Origin: Durusdinium trenchii
Taxonomy: Eukaryota; Sar; Dinophyceae; Suessiales; Symbiodiniaceae
Reading direction: 5' to 3'
DNA length: 64,000 nt
Assembly (NCBI GenBank): GCA_963970005.1
Contig: CAXAMN010023384.1
Coordinates: forward strand, 271,817 to 335,816
Within the stretch, counting starts at the first letter, position 1, and each line of letters begins with the position of its first letter. Under the pieces are notes generated by a model. That model made no database searches. It was given only the letters and a program-made list of their open reading frames with translations, and was not told the DNA's origin. The position numbers were made by a program, and so were the translations under genes. This document shows positions 37,329 to 46,262 of the stretch, one piece after another.

Positions 37329-37560
37329 GATTGGTACCCATTGTTGCTATTGTAGAAGGTTTGTTTGGCCAATAGTCGGTAGGTCGAGAGGATTTTGAAG
37401 GAGGTTTGATCAGTCCACGTCAGTGGGAGATGGCCGTCCTTCTTCTGTTTCCAGCGGTCGTATTTGTTGAGGTTGTCACTGCCTTGGATTTGTCGATCCT
37501 TGCTGAGGTAATGCAAAACAAATAGATATCCTGTTGTCGGGTCTGCTGGGTCAAACAATT

Positions 37561-38254
37561 GGTTCCCTGAAAAAAAACCTATTACCTTAAATAAATAGAT
37601 TATAAATATCCTAAACACAAAACGAAAACACGCACAACAACTCACAAGCAACGCGAAAACACTCGCACACCGTTTATGCACATTTTCTGGGCCTTAAGCC
37701 AAAATTAAATACAAAAAGGCGGTGATTCCTCCACATAAATTATTCCCATACGAAACATTGAAAATGTCAAATTTAAATACATATAATCATGCCCCAAATT
37801 ATTCAAGAAATTTTGTTCACAAAATTTTCAAACATTATTTATTCCATGAGCTATATTCTCCAAAGGTCGCAAGGAACGTTTCATTGAAAATATTTTTTCT
37901 TAAAAAATCCTAAGGAATATCATCAATTTATCATTTCCCAATTTCCTTCAACGATCCAATTTCAAACCCTTATAGTTCTACATTAATTGTCAAATTATAA
38001 ATAGATGAAAAAGGCAATTCATCGTAATTACTAAATATATCCATATAACAATATTTAATCCTTTCAAAATTAATATATTTCTAAAATATGCATTTTTTTA
38101 TCTAATTTCCCAAATAATTTAAACAAATAAATAAATAAATTCTAAACATAATTGCAAAAATATCTATAATTATATATAATATTGTTATTATTTCCTATTT
38201 TCCATATTATTTATTTAAATATTTTTAATATTAATATAATCTATAATTATTTAT
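37561..38254. other. AT-rich block left of the full-length copia element
   Basis: About 690 bp, very AT-rich, without coding signal. With 46,263-46,660 it probably formed one AT-rich target into which element 1 inserted. Confidence 0.75.
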
Positions 38255-38479
38255 TGTGAAAACACGGGAACACGAAAGGAGATCAAACCGAATTCACCGT
38301 CGATGCGGAACGCTCTAAGTTTCCGTCTGTAGTAAAGGGACCTTTTCTCTTCAAGATCTAGTACGGGCGGCCACGTCATGTGGCTCAAGCGCGCTGTGAG
38401 GGAGCGGCGCGGCGAGTGCAAACTCGAACGCAGTCATCATCAAATGACTTCAACTCATGTCTATTGCTCGAAATTCACA
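38255..38479 (-). repeat. 3' LTR of element 1
   Basis: 225 bp with perfect terminal inverted repeat TGTGAA / TTCACA. It is nearly collinear with 46,032-46,262. Shared internal sequence includes AATTCACCGTCGATGCGGAA and TCTTCAAGATCTAGTACGGG. No clear polypurine tract lies next to it. Confidence 0.93.
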
Positions 38480-38660
38480 CTGGTGGAAAAGTAAGAATTT
38501 TTGACCTTAGGTCAAGTCTTTCACCAGCGATCCTTTTCGATCTGCTTCTCACAGATCTTACAACTCTCTATGGCCGTCTGGCCAGATGCGTTGTGGAATG
38601 CTGGACACTGTGGGTCTACATGGAACTTTCCACGTGTGGTCATGAAAACTTCCTTCGGGA

Positions 38661-39194
38661 TCAAAGTTTCTCTGCAGTTCTGGATTCTGCGGTGCTCTTG
38701 CTGTAGGACATGGTGTTGGCCTTGTAGGCTTTGGACGGCTTGAACTGTGCTGCTTCTCTCAAACCAACTTCATATTCATCCATTCGATCATCTTGTCGAT
38801 GAACTTCAGCTTCCAGGTCGTTGATCCTGTGCTGGAGCATTGCATTCGCTTCAATGTGTTCTTTCACTTCATTTTTCAATCTTTCATTCTCTTCACGAAG
38901 TCGGGTCGGCACCAGCTTTTGAAGTTGTTCTGTCGTTTGGGCGGAACTTTCTGTGGTTTCCACCTCATGGCTCTCTTCATTTTCCTTGTCCATCAAGTTC
39001 TGGGACTTCTCATCGTTCATCACCTTGCCGATGACATTCACAAGGGCCTTGAGCATCTTCATGCAAGCTTGAGAGGCACCAAAAAGGGCGAGTGCAGTAA
39101 ACAGCATGAAAACATAAATGTTGCAGGTCTCGTTGGTCTCACCTGTTTCACTTGCTGCTTGTGCTACACTTGATGATCCCAAGATGATCATCAT
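38661..39194 (-). CDS. element 1 extra frame: membrane segment plus coiled coil (env-like position)
   Basis: 177 codons from the ATG at 39,194-39,192, which overlaps the pol stop TGA (39,193-39,191) as ATGA, a layout typical of stop-coupled re-initiation. The protein has a short hydrophobic start (MMIILGSSSVAQAA), an N-glycosylation-type site (NET), one membrane segment (YVFMLFTALALFGASQA), a polar acidic stretch, then a heptad-rich coiled coil (LREENERLKNEVKEHIEANA and DLEAEVHRQDDRMDEYEVGL), ending AEKL. It is intact although pol is broken. Third frames after pol with a membrane segment and a coiled coil are known in sireviruses (plant copia elements), where they are called env-like. Homology to those is not claimed; only position and layout match. 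Confidence 0.85.
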   Translation of the reverse strand: MMIILGSSSVAQAASETGETNETCNIYVFMLFTALALFGASQACMKMLKALVNVIGKVMNDEKSQNLMDKENEESHEVETTESSAQTTEQLQKLVPTRLREENERLKNEVKEHIEANAMLQHRINDLEAEVHRQDDRMDEYEVGLREAAQFKPSKAYKANTMSYSKSTAESRTAEKL

Positions 39195-39945
39195 TGCCAA
39201 TCCTCTTCGGGCTTCAGCTCTTTTGTCAATGCATTGCGGCGTGCATTGTCATGTCGCTCTTTTGAACTTTTCTTCTTGGCAGCGGTGAAGCTCTGGTCGG
39301 ATTGGAGGGTGAACATGTGTGTTCGTAGGCGGTCTGCCATGAGCTGCCTTGAAGCCACTTTTGTAAGGCCGTCAGCCAGTTGAAACTCACTGGACATCCA
39401 CTTTAGGAGGCATCCTGTTGTAGTCATCTTTTCTTTGATCACCAAGGCCTCGATCTGGGTGCGTTTGTCCCCAGTCAACTGCGGGGCTTCGCTTTTGAGG
39501 CAGTCATATAGGGCTTTGGCATCGACCACAAGTGCACACGGTAGTCGACCAGTTCTCTCATCCACATTTGAGGTGGTGAATGAGCTGTTGACACATCCCT
39601 TCCAAAACAATTGGATGTACTCGAGGGAATCCATGGCAGCATTGCAAGCTTGGGACTCGGAGTTCAAACTGCTTCTGCTGATTCGTGGCAACTTGTATGA
39701 TCTCCAATCGAGGATGACAAATTTGAAATCGCCACTCTTGTGCAGAACGTCCTTGTGGGACAGCAGGATGAAGTATCCTCCTTGGCTCAAGTGATCGGGG
39801 CGGACACCCCATGCAGCGTCACTGACAGCGGTCAAACATAGTTCATTCAAATCACCCAATCTTGTGAACTGTAGGGAGGCGTCCTTGTTGTTCTTGGCAA
39901 ACCTGAGTGCTTTGTTTGCGGCTTTTGCTATGGACTCTGTTGCAC
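39191..39945 (-). CDS. element 1 RNase H part
   Basis: RNase H of the copia type with the acidic active-site residues visible in AVSDAAWG, SSLNSESQACNAAMDSL, ALVVDAKALYD and SSEFQLADGLTKVAS. It ends LKPEEDWQ with TGA. It is separated from reverse transcriptase by the 32-bp duplication and overlaps the next frame by ATGA. It degrades the RNA strand of the RNA-DNA hybrid during reverse transcription. Confidence 0.92.
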
Positions 39946-39985
39946 CATTGATGCTACCACAAAGCAGGGTGTTGCACCATTGATG

Positions 39986-40850
39986 CTACCACAAAGCAGG
40001 GAGATTGAAGCGCTCAAGTGCGGCATCGACTGTGTTGATGGCCATTGTAGTGCTCCCAACAGTCCTCGGAGTGCTGACACTTCTTTTGGAGAGAGGATCA
40101 TGGTCTCCTTTTGGCGTCGTTGTCAGAGGTTTCACTCCAGGGATGTAGTCTTCCTGGTGCAATTGCCATGTTTGTTCACCAGTCTTCTTTAGTTTGCAGC
40201 CACAAAACTCAAGTTGTTTGCCTTCTGCCTCTTCACTCCAATGCTTGAAGTCGAAGGTCTTGTGAAGATCACCTTTGACCTTTTGGTACATCGATGAGCT
40301 TGGATCGCCTGCACCTAGCATGTCATCAACGTGGAGGCCAATCAAACATACCAAGCGGTTATTCTCATCGAACAGTCGGAAGAGGCAACATTCGAGGGGA
40401 TGAGGTGCAAATCCCAACTGTCGAAGCTTCCTGGTTGCAACTTTGTACCATTCACGTGGTGCGTCAGCTTGACCATAAAGCGGCTTCTTCAACTTCATCA
40501 ACGCTCCACTCTCCAAGTTCAACATTTTGCAGGCATCATGAGGAAGCTTTGCCCACAACTGGCGAGATTGAGGATCGCCTTGGAGGAATGCTGTTGCAAC
40601 ATCGCTCACCCACTTTTCCCAATTTTCATTGCATGCGATGGCCAACAAAGTTTGGCGAGCTGTTCGGCACAAAGTAGGACTGCTTGTTTCCAACTTCCCT
40701 TCAAGAAGGTCAGGGTCATTGAACCCTTGGACGAGGCGTGCTTTTGCTCGTTGTTCACCTTCTGCTCCAGTGCGCCAAGCGAGAACCCATCTTGCTCGAA
40801 GTATGCGATCTGGAGCGACATTGTGTGGATGTAGTAACCTCCCAAACACC
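39986..40850 (-). CDS. element 1 reverse transcriptase part, shifted frame
   Basis: Continues reverse transcriptase after the frameshift: RILRARWVLAWR, KARLVQGFNDPDLLEG, VATAFLQGDP, LYGQADAPREWYKVATRKL and the catalytic box CLIGLHVDDMLGAGD (YVDD-equivalent with both Asp present, about 40,345-40,300). It ends at a TAG created by the 32-bp duplication. RNA-dependent DNA polymerase of the copia type; all key residues are visible. Confidence 0.92.
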
Positions 40851-43800
40851 ATTCTCGAAGATCGAGCTAAGTTCACTTTTCTTGCCTTCAACGAATGCGA
40901 GACGATCTTCCCAGGAGAGCTTCTTCTCATCAACATTGGAGGGTGTTGGCTTCTTCTTTGGTGCAGTGACTGCAGCCCAAATATGCCCACGGCATCGCAG
41001 CGTCCAACGGGTGTTGAGCGTGTCCTTGAGATCACCAGCATAGGGCAGGTGTCGGCTCTGCGCTGCTTCTTTTGTGAGCGGGAAGAGAGTTTTGCCAACC
41101 CATTGATCCTTGCCAATTGAGTAGGTCTCCTTGTTGTTCACAAAAACTTGGCGAGATCCATTTGGCAGGGTCAAACCAGTTGTTGATTGAAGTTCTTCTG
41201 CTGCTGCTGGAAGTGGTGCTTCTTCGGAAGTGAAGGTGGAGTTTCTAGACCACACATGGTTGCGAACAAGAAAGCCGTCTTCAAAACTCCAATAGTCTTT
41301 TGTTTCACCCAGCACGAACTCTCCGGTGGCCTTGTCGAACGTCCAGCCTTCCACCAAGTTGTTGAGGCTGTGGATATTCATAGTGTCATCAAGGGCCAGG
41401 AGGTCGGTGTCAACTTGCAAATCTTCTTCCTGTGGTCTTCGGACTCTCTTGTCTCTATGCTCTTCTGTTGGCTCAGTGATGGGAACCACTGGATGAACTC
41501 GTCGAGCTTGTATGGTTTCTTGTTGATCAAATCGGCGACGACGTTCTTCAAAGGTTTCTTGAGAGCCGGCTGGTTGAGCATATAATGGATCAAGCTCCCA
41601 CTCCGGATCAGGATCTGGCTCTGCCACTGACGGTGACACATGTTGTTGTGGTTCGTCAAGATCTTGATCTTCAGGAACTGGTGGAAGTTGACCTGGGTCC
41701 ATTGGTACATCAGGTTCTCCAACAGGATGCTCGGGAGGTTCATTATGACCTGGTGATTCACTTTGACCATGAGGTTCGTTCGGAGCTGGAGGTTCTGAAG
41801 CATCTCCTTGATTGAGAGGCGCTTGATGGTGTTCATTTTGAAGTGGTTCCAAGTCAATGTTTACCTCAGGAGCCAAGAGTTCTTCAGCCTCTGCGTGGTC
41901 AGGGTCCATGTCGTCTAGACTTTGGCGATTGGTTCTTTCGAGATCGATGATGCGGACGACACGTCGCTGTCGGAGTCCTTCCATTGCTTGGATTGCACGC
42001 TCTGTGGAGCCAATGGAGCCTTGCAGGTTCGGAAGCTTCCTGACATGCTGCTTGCCAGCTCTCAACAACGAAGTTCCGTGTGCAATCCAGTAGGTGTCAA
42101 CCACATTGGTGTCAGGATCTCGCTGAACAGCTAGAACCACTGCTGGACCACGCCATTGAATTGTGTGGAACCGATCATTGGATTCTCTCCAGTAGAGGTA
42201 TCGTTCTCCTGGAGATAGGTCTTCGTTTTGGCCAGTGAACCTTCTCAGCAATGCTCTTCTGAGCTTGACGTCAATTTCCGCTTTGGCGCATGCGGCATGG
42301 GCACTTGCTCGTAGTTGAAGCTTCTTGTACAGCCGTTCTTGTTCAGTCGTTTGTAGCTGAAGAGGTGAGGTGCGTTCATCACTCAGCAAACCAGGCACAT
42401 TGGGTTGCCTGCCATGAGCCAATTGACACGGTGTGTAGCCGTTGACAAAGGTGTTGTTGTTCAAGGAGGGGACAATCCAATTCAAGGCATCTTGGAGTCC
42501 AACAAGTCCTGTCAATTGGTGCTCACGGATGAAGACAGCAAGACCTTTTCGAAGAAGTTGATGTCGTCGTTCAACAATGCTTGTTCTTGTGTGGTCTTGC
42601 CCTGGTGAAATTCTCATTTCAATGCCATGTTCTTCAGCCCATTTCATTGAGTTGTCGCTTGCCCAACCGGTGGCCTCATCGACAAAGAGACGTTCTGGAG
42701 GGCCATGATGTCGGATCCAACCTCGTTCAAAGGCTTTTTGTAGTGAAGGACCTTGCTCATCAGGGACGGTTCGGGCACTCATGAACCGAGTTGCTTCATC
42801 AACCATGACGAGGATGGGGATCTTCTTGCCCTTCCGCTTGGTGGCTCCGTCAGGATCCTCACTCACGAGGTCATACCACATCACATCAGCTTGTACGTGG
42901 GTGTTAAAGTTCTCTGCTCTGCTGAGATGAGCTGGAGCTGCACCTTTGCGGACTGCAAAATTCTTGCAATATGGACATTCCAGATCTTCGGCTGCCTTGA
43001 TGATCTTTTCACCACATCCACGTTGGCGAAGGAGAGAAACTAGAAGTTCTTTTCGTGGATGTCCAAGATTGCGATGAAGACGGAATGCTAATCTTGCTGC
43101 TTCCGATCCATGGGTGGTGGCCAACTTTCGAAGAACACCAGTCAACTCTTGTTCATCGCCATCTCCAGCAGCAAAAGTCTGTTCTTCAAGTCCTTCAGGC
43201 TGAACGAGGGCATGTGCTATATGCTGTGCCATCTTGACGGGATAGTCCTCAGCCTTGTGACATCGGTTGCTGCCTTCGAGGGTTTGGTGCATGTGATCAC
43301 CACTGCATCTCTTGGACATTCGACGGACCATTGCCAACTTTGTTGTTTGAAGAGCTGTTGGCTTCTTGATGGGCATCTCTTCGTGGTTGTCGTTCATAGT
43401 GGTTGCGCCATACTCACATTGATCAAAAATAACCTTGTAGCCAGGGAGGTTGGCGAAAGCTGGAGTTTTCCAGGACAGCGCGTGAGCTGGATGCTCGATG
43501 TGAGCGTGTGAACCTCGGCGCACCTGTCCAAGATAAGCACGACGGCAGAACTTGAGATGCTTTTCATGGTCTTCTTGTCGGCGAGCTTTGAGGTGAAGCC
43601 GATCATCTTCCGTTTTGACGTTGATGTTCTGCATGGTGCTCCATAGTGTGCATTTTGGACTCAGCCACATTTCATCAGGCGCTTCTTCATCAGCTAGCTG
43701 CAGGAAGGCACGACGGTCGGCTGCTTTGTTGAAGTTCCAGCCATCTTCAAGTCCAAATCGTCGAACTTTGGCACCAAGTCGTTGACATTCTTTGGTGACA

Positions 43801-45851
43801 TTGCCACGTCCGACATAGACTTCCCAGACCACTGGCTGTCGGTCAGGTTGGTGATCACGGGCATGAAGGACTTCACGTTGTAGTCGTCTTTCTTCCTTGC
43901 AGATCTGTTCCAGCACCATGTTCCAAAAACCGCGAAGTGACTCTTGGTTCTTTTCTTTCTCACCTTCTTGAGGAGGTGATTCCAGGTTTTCAGCCGTAAA
44001 GACCGTGGAGGGCTTGAAGGTCTTTTCCAGGTTGCTCTTGATGCAACTGAAGCGACTCTGGGCCTTCATGTCTTCAATGAAGTCGTCGAAGCGAAGGATC
44101 TCATGGTGGTCATCCTCAGTTCGAAGGTCGAACTGATGGTTGTTGAACTGCATTGGACCAGCTTCTTTGCGAGCTAGCCTCATGAGCATAGTGTTTTGGC
44201 GTCCTTTCTCAATTGGAAGCCAATCACTGCCAAGGATTTGCATCTTGTAGGCTCCGAAGTCGACAACTGCTTGAAGCTTTTCCATCACTGGTCTCCCAAG
44301 GAGGGGAGGTGTGGCTCCGAAGATGATGTAGGCCTGAATGAAGCCTGCCTTGCCGTTGATGTACGTGGGCACGGACAAGAGCCATCTTGCGTGACCACTG
44401 GCGTCTCCTCCAAACTTGAAGTGTTTGCTGCACTTCTTGAACTCCAGTCGTGAGAGATCAACTCCAAGAAGCTGCAACCAAGCCAGGTAGCGAAGGATGT
44501 ACTCCGTGCCGATCAGGAAGCTGGATGCTCCTTGATCCTGTATTGCCATCTCTGGAGGGACCAACCATTCGTGCTCAGACACGAGGACATCTGAGCTGCT
44601 GTAGGCGTCTTCGCACTCAAAGAACTCTTCACAGTCATAGAACTCGACTTGGATTGTGTCATTCACAAGGGTCATGACATTCTCATGAGGGGTGGCATTC
44701 TCACAAATCATGACATTCTCAGAGGCGGTGACATTCTCACAAGCCATGACATTCTTTGGAGAGGTGTCATTCTCACAGGCCATGACATTCTCAAAAAGAA
44801 CCATGCCAGTGAGGAGAGGATCTGATTCCTCCAAAGTTCTCTTCTTTGCTGAGGTCGGGGTCGTGCTAGAGCTTGCTGCCTTGCATTGCGAGGCAAAGTG
44901 TCCAGGCTTGCCACATCGGTGACACACCATTGCATCACGTGCACGAGCTTTTCCTTGTGGTCCTTTTCCTTGTGGTGCTTTGGACTTTGATTTCCCCTTT
45001 TTCCCACGTCCTTTCGGATTCTTTCCACCTGAGCTGCTGTTGGCGTTGGCCATGACGGGGAGCTGGTTCTTGTCGACCATAGCAACCACTGGATAGAAAC
45101 CACGTGAGCGCTTGAGTTCAAGCACCCGTTGTTTGGCATCAGTGTAAGCTGCCATTGCCATGTCATACTCTTCGGTATCGAAGATCGTGTCCTCATCGGT
45201 GTGATGGAGGTATGCCACATCTTCTGGGTCATCAACGAGGTCGTACTCCTGGTCATACCATTCATCAGCTTCATAGAAAGCATCTTCATCGGGCTCATAG
45301 TCTTCTGTCCAGTCATCCTGTTCCCAAAGCTCATCGTCCTCAGCCATGTGGATGAGTTGGCGGGATTTCCATCGTCCTTGGAAGCTTTGGTTCTGAGCTC
45401 GTCGGACTGCAGGTTGGTGGACATGCTTGTAGTCTTGTCCGAGGATCATGTACATGGACTTCTCGATGTTGTTGAGGGACATGTCGGTGCCGGTCTGTGT
45501 ATAGATCATCTGTTGTTGATCTTTACTCAAGCCAGCTTTTCTCAACAACAGCCAACCAGCGACCTGCTCGGGGTGCGATATCTTATATTTTTGAAGTTCT
45601 CGAAGGGATTGCTGGTGCTCAGTGCAGAACTCAAGGAGCGACTGCCCAACTCGACGTTGCGTCTTGTAGAAGTACTTCTCGAATGCGTCGGGCATTTCAA
45701 CCCGATCATCATACTGCCATTGGGCGTCCAGCCTCCGCAAAATGCTCTTGAGGCCATCGTCCTTCTCGAGGGCGTCGAGGTCCAGGTCCAGGTCCTCGCA
45801 TTGGCGCCAGCTTGCACCTTCCAAGATCGACAGGACTGACAAACCTGTTCC
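40755..45851 (-). CDS. element 1 gag, protease, methyltransferase-like segment and integrase (open part of polyprotein)
   Basis: An open frame of about 1,699 codons. Gag helical region at about 45,840-45,350. Acidic Tyr/Asp-rich linker. Zinc knuckle CHRCGKPGHFASQC at about 44,930-44,885. Tandem ENVMACEN-type repeats at 44,800-44,660. Retropepsin-like region at 44,575-44,200 with active-site candidate DQGASS instead of D-S/T-G-A. Methyltransferase-like segment at 43,835-43,380. Integrase zinc site HRNLGH...CPYC at about 43,085-42,960. Integrase core with Asp (VQADVMWYD), Asp (FVDEATGWAS) and Glu (SIVERRHQLL) at about 42,905-42,560. Pro/Glu-rich linker at 41,900-41,450. The frame runs out in reverse transcriptase just after ENGVWEV because of a frameshift. 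No ATG survives near its left limit; the original start lies upstream, behind two stops. Confidence 0.93.
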   Translation of the reverse strand, partial: GTGLSVLSILEGASWRQCEDLDLDLDALEKDDGLKSILRRLDAQWQYDDRVEMPDAFEKYFYKTQRRVGQSLLEFCTEHQQSLRELQKYKISHPEQVAGWLLLRKAGLSKDQQQMIYTQTGTDMSLNNIEKSMYMILGQDYKHVHQPAVRRAQNQSFQGRWKSRQLIHMAEDDELWEQDDWTEDYEPDEDAFYEADEWYDQEYDLVDDPEDVAYLHHTDEDTIFDTEEYDMAMAAYTDAKQRVLELKRSRGFYPVVAMVDKNQLPVMANANSSSGGKNPKGRGKKGKSKSKAPQGKGPQGKARARDAMVCHRCGKPGHFASQCKAASSSTTPTSAKKRTLEESDPLLTGMVLFENVMACENDTSPKNVMACENVTASENVMICENATPHENVMTLVNDTIQVEFYDCEEFFECEDAYSSSDVLVSEHEWLVPPEMAIQDQGASSFLIGTEYILRYLAWLQLLGVDLSRLEFKKCSKHFKFGGDASGHARWLLSVPTYINGKAGFIQAYIIFGATPPLLGRPVMEKLQAVVDFGAYKMQILGSDWLPIEKGRQNTMLMRLARKEAGPMQFNNHQFDLRTEDDHHEILRFDDFIEDMKAQSRFSCIKSNLEKTFKPSTVFTAENLESPPQEGEKEKNQESLRGFWNMVLEQICKEERRLQREVLHARDHQPDRQPVVWEVYVGRGNVTKECQRLGAKVRRFGLEDGWNFNKAADRRAFLQLADEEAPDEMWLSPKCTLWSTMQNINVKTEDDRLHLKARRQEDHEKHLKFCRRAYLGQVRRGSHAHIEHPAHALSWKTPAFANLPGYKVIFDQCEYGATTMNDNHEEMPIKKPTALQTTKLAMVRRMSKRCSGDHMHQTLEGSNRCHKAEDYPVKMAQHIAHALVQPEGLEEQTFAAGDGDEQELTGVLRKLATTHGSEAARLAFRLHRNLGHPRKELLVSLLRQRGCGEKIIKAAEDLECPYCKNFAVRKGAAPAHLSRAENFNTHVQADVMWYDLVSEDPDGATKRKGKKIPILVMVDEATRFMSARTVPDEQGPSLQKAFERGWIRHHGPPERLFVDEATGWASDNSMKWAEEHGIEMRISPGQDHTRTSIVERRHQLLRKGLAVFIREHQLTGLVGLQDALNWIVPSLNNNTFVNGYTPCQLAHGRQPNVPGLLSDERTSPLQLQTTEQERLYKKLQLRASAHAACAKAEIDVKLRRALLRRFTGQNEDLSPGERYLYWRESNDRFHTIQWRGPAVVLAVQRDPDTNVVDTYWIAHGTSLLRAGKQHVRKLPNLQGSIGSTERAIQAMEGLRQRRVVRIIDLERTNRQSLDDMDPDHAEAEELLAPEVNIDLEPLQNEHHQAPLNQGDASEPPAPNEPHGQSESPGHNEPPEHPVGEPDVPMDPGQLPPVPEDQDLDEPQQHVSPSVAEPDPDPEWELDPLYAQPAGSQETFEERRRRFDQQETIQARRVHPVVPITEPTEEHRDKRVRRPQEEDLQVDTDLLALDDTMNIHSLNNLVEGWTFDKATGEFVLGETKDYWSFEDGFLVRNHVWSRNSTFTSEEAPLPAAAEELQSTTGLTLPNGSRQVFVNNKETYSIGKDQWVGKTLFPLTKEAAQSRHLPYAGDLKDTLNTRWTLRCRGHIWAAVTAPKKKPTPSNVDEKKLSWEDRLAFVEGKKSELSSIFENGVWEVTTSTQCRSRSHTSSKMGSRLAHWSRR

Positions 45852-46013
45852 TTAGATCGCCTGGCGGCGGGCGAACAGCAGGATCCTCTTGCGCCACTCT
45901 CGGTAGCCGGTCATCGTGTTGTCGAAGCGCGGGATGTAGCTTTTTTCATCTTTTCCAAAGGTGGTCTTTTCGGTTTAACCATTTGCTTGCGAGCTTCCCT
46001 TCGGGGATCGAGA

Positions 46014-46031
46014 CATGGCCTCCGCTCCCAA
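46014..46031 (-). promoter_or_regulatory. putative primer-binding site of element 1
   Basis: Directly inside the 5' LTR the sense strand reads T then TGGGAGCGGAGGCC and the gag ATG. TGG is the complement of a tRNA CCA end. AGCGGAG resembles the acceptor start of eukaryotic initiator tRNA, with one difference at the discriminator position. The site abuts the start codon. Assignment to initiator tRNA is inference. Confidence 0.5.
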
Positions 46032-46262
46032 TGTGAAAATACGAAAACGCGAAAGGAAATCAAACCGAATTCACCGTCGATGCGGAACGCTCTAAATTTC
46101 CGTCTGTAGTAAAGGGACCTTTTCTCTTCAAGATCTAGTACGGGCGGCCACGTCATGCAACTCAAACGCGCTATAAAGGAGCGGCGCGGCGAGGCGAGGA
46201 AAAACTCGAACGCAATCATCATCAAATAATTTCAATTCATGTCTATTGCTCGAAATTCATAT
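46032..46262 (-). repeat. 5' LTR of element 1
   Basis: 231 bp, same sequence as 38,255-38,479 apart from about 20 substitutions and one insertion near 46,195. Relative to the other LTR nearly all differences are G-to-A or C-to-T on the plus strand. Confidence 0.93.

Larger units (their letters stand above)
35069..37560 (-). mobile_element. truncated, decayed Ty1/copia element (element 2)
   Basis: Minus-strand remains of a copia element lacking gag, protease, integrase and any recognisable LTR. From right to left it shows the linker before reverse transcriptase (about 37,560-37,330), reverse transcriptase (37,330-36,600), RNase H (36,367-35,740) and the membrane/coiled-coil frame (35,700-35,069). 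Its right edge coincides with the start of the AT-rich block at about 37,561. The protein is clearly different from element 1, so it is a separate family rather than a recent copy. The left edge is not defined; the 34,640-35,068 stretch may be its 3' untranslated part. Confidence 0.85.
39191..46016 (-). pseudogene. element 1 gag-pol, whole reading frame with its breaks
   Basis: Start: ATG at 46,016-46,014, only 15 nt inside the 5' LTR, in frame with all of gag. Breaks: TAA at 45,977-45,975 (codon 14), TAA at 45,854-45,852 (codon 55), a one-base frameshift between about 40,850 and 40,815 just before the first reverse-transcriptase block, and a 32-bp tandem duplication (39,940-40,002) that shifts the frame between reverse transcriptase and RNase H. 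Both early stops could arise from CAA by C-to-T change. The final stop is TGA at 39,193-39,191. Total length would be about 2,265 codons, long for copia, mainly because of the extra segment between protease and integrase. Confidence 0.92.
38255..46262 (-). mobile_element. full-length Ty1/copia LTR retrotransposon (element 1)
   Basis: An 8.0-kb element in minus orientation: 5' LTR 46,032-46,262, gag-pol 46,016-39,191, an extra frame 39,194-38,661, and 3' LTR 38,255-38,479. Domain order is gag, zinc knuckle, protease, a methyltransferase-like segment, integrase, reverse transcriptase, RNase H; integrase before reverse transcriptase defines Ty1/copia. LTR ends are TGTGAA...TTCACA (TTCATA in one copy). 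TTAT is found directly outside both ends (38,251-38,254 and 46,263-46,266), a possible 4-bp target duplication, though weak in AT-rich DNA. The LTRs have diverged by roughly 20 substitutions plus an indel, and pol is broken, so the copy is old and not autonomous. Confidence 0.95.

Noticed and set aside
38661..39194. Calling the element 1 extra frame a true viral envelope gene
   Set aside because: Only 20-25 residues precede the membrane segment and there is no cleavage or fusion signature; only the position is env-like.
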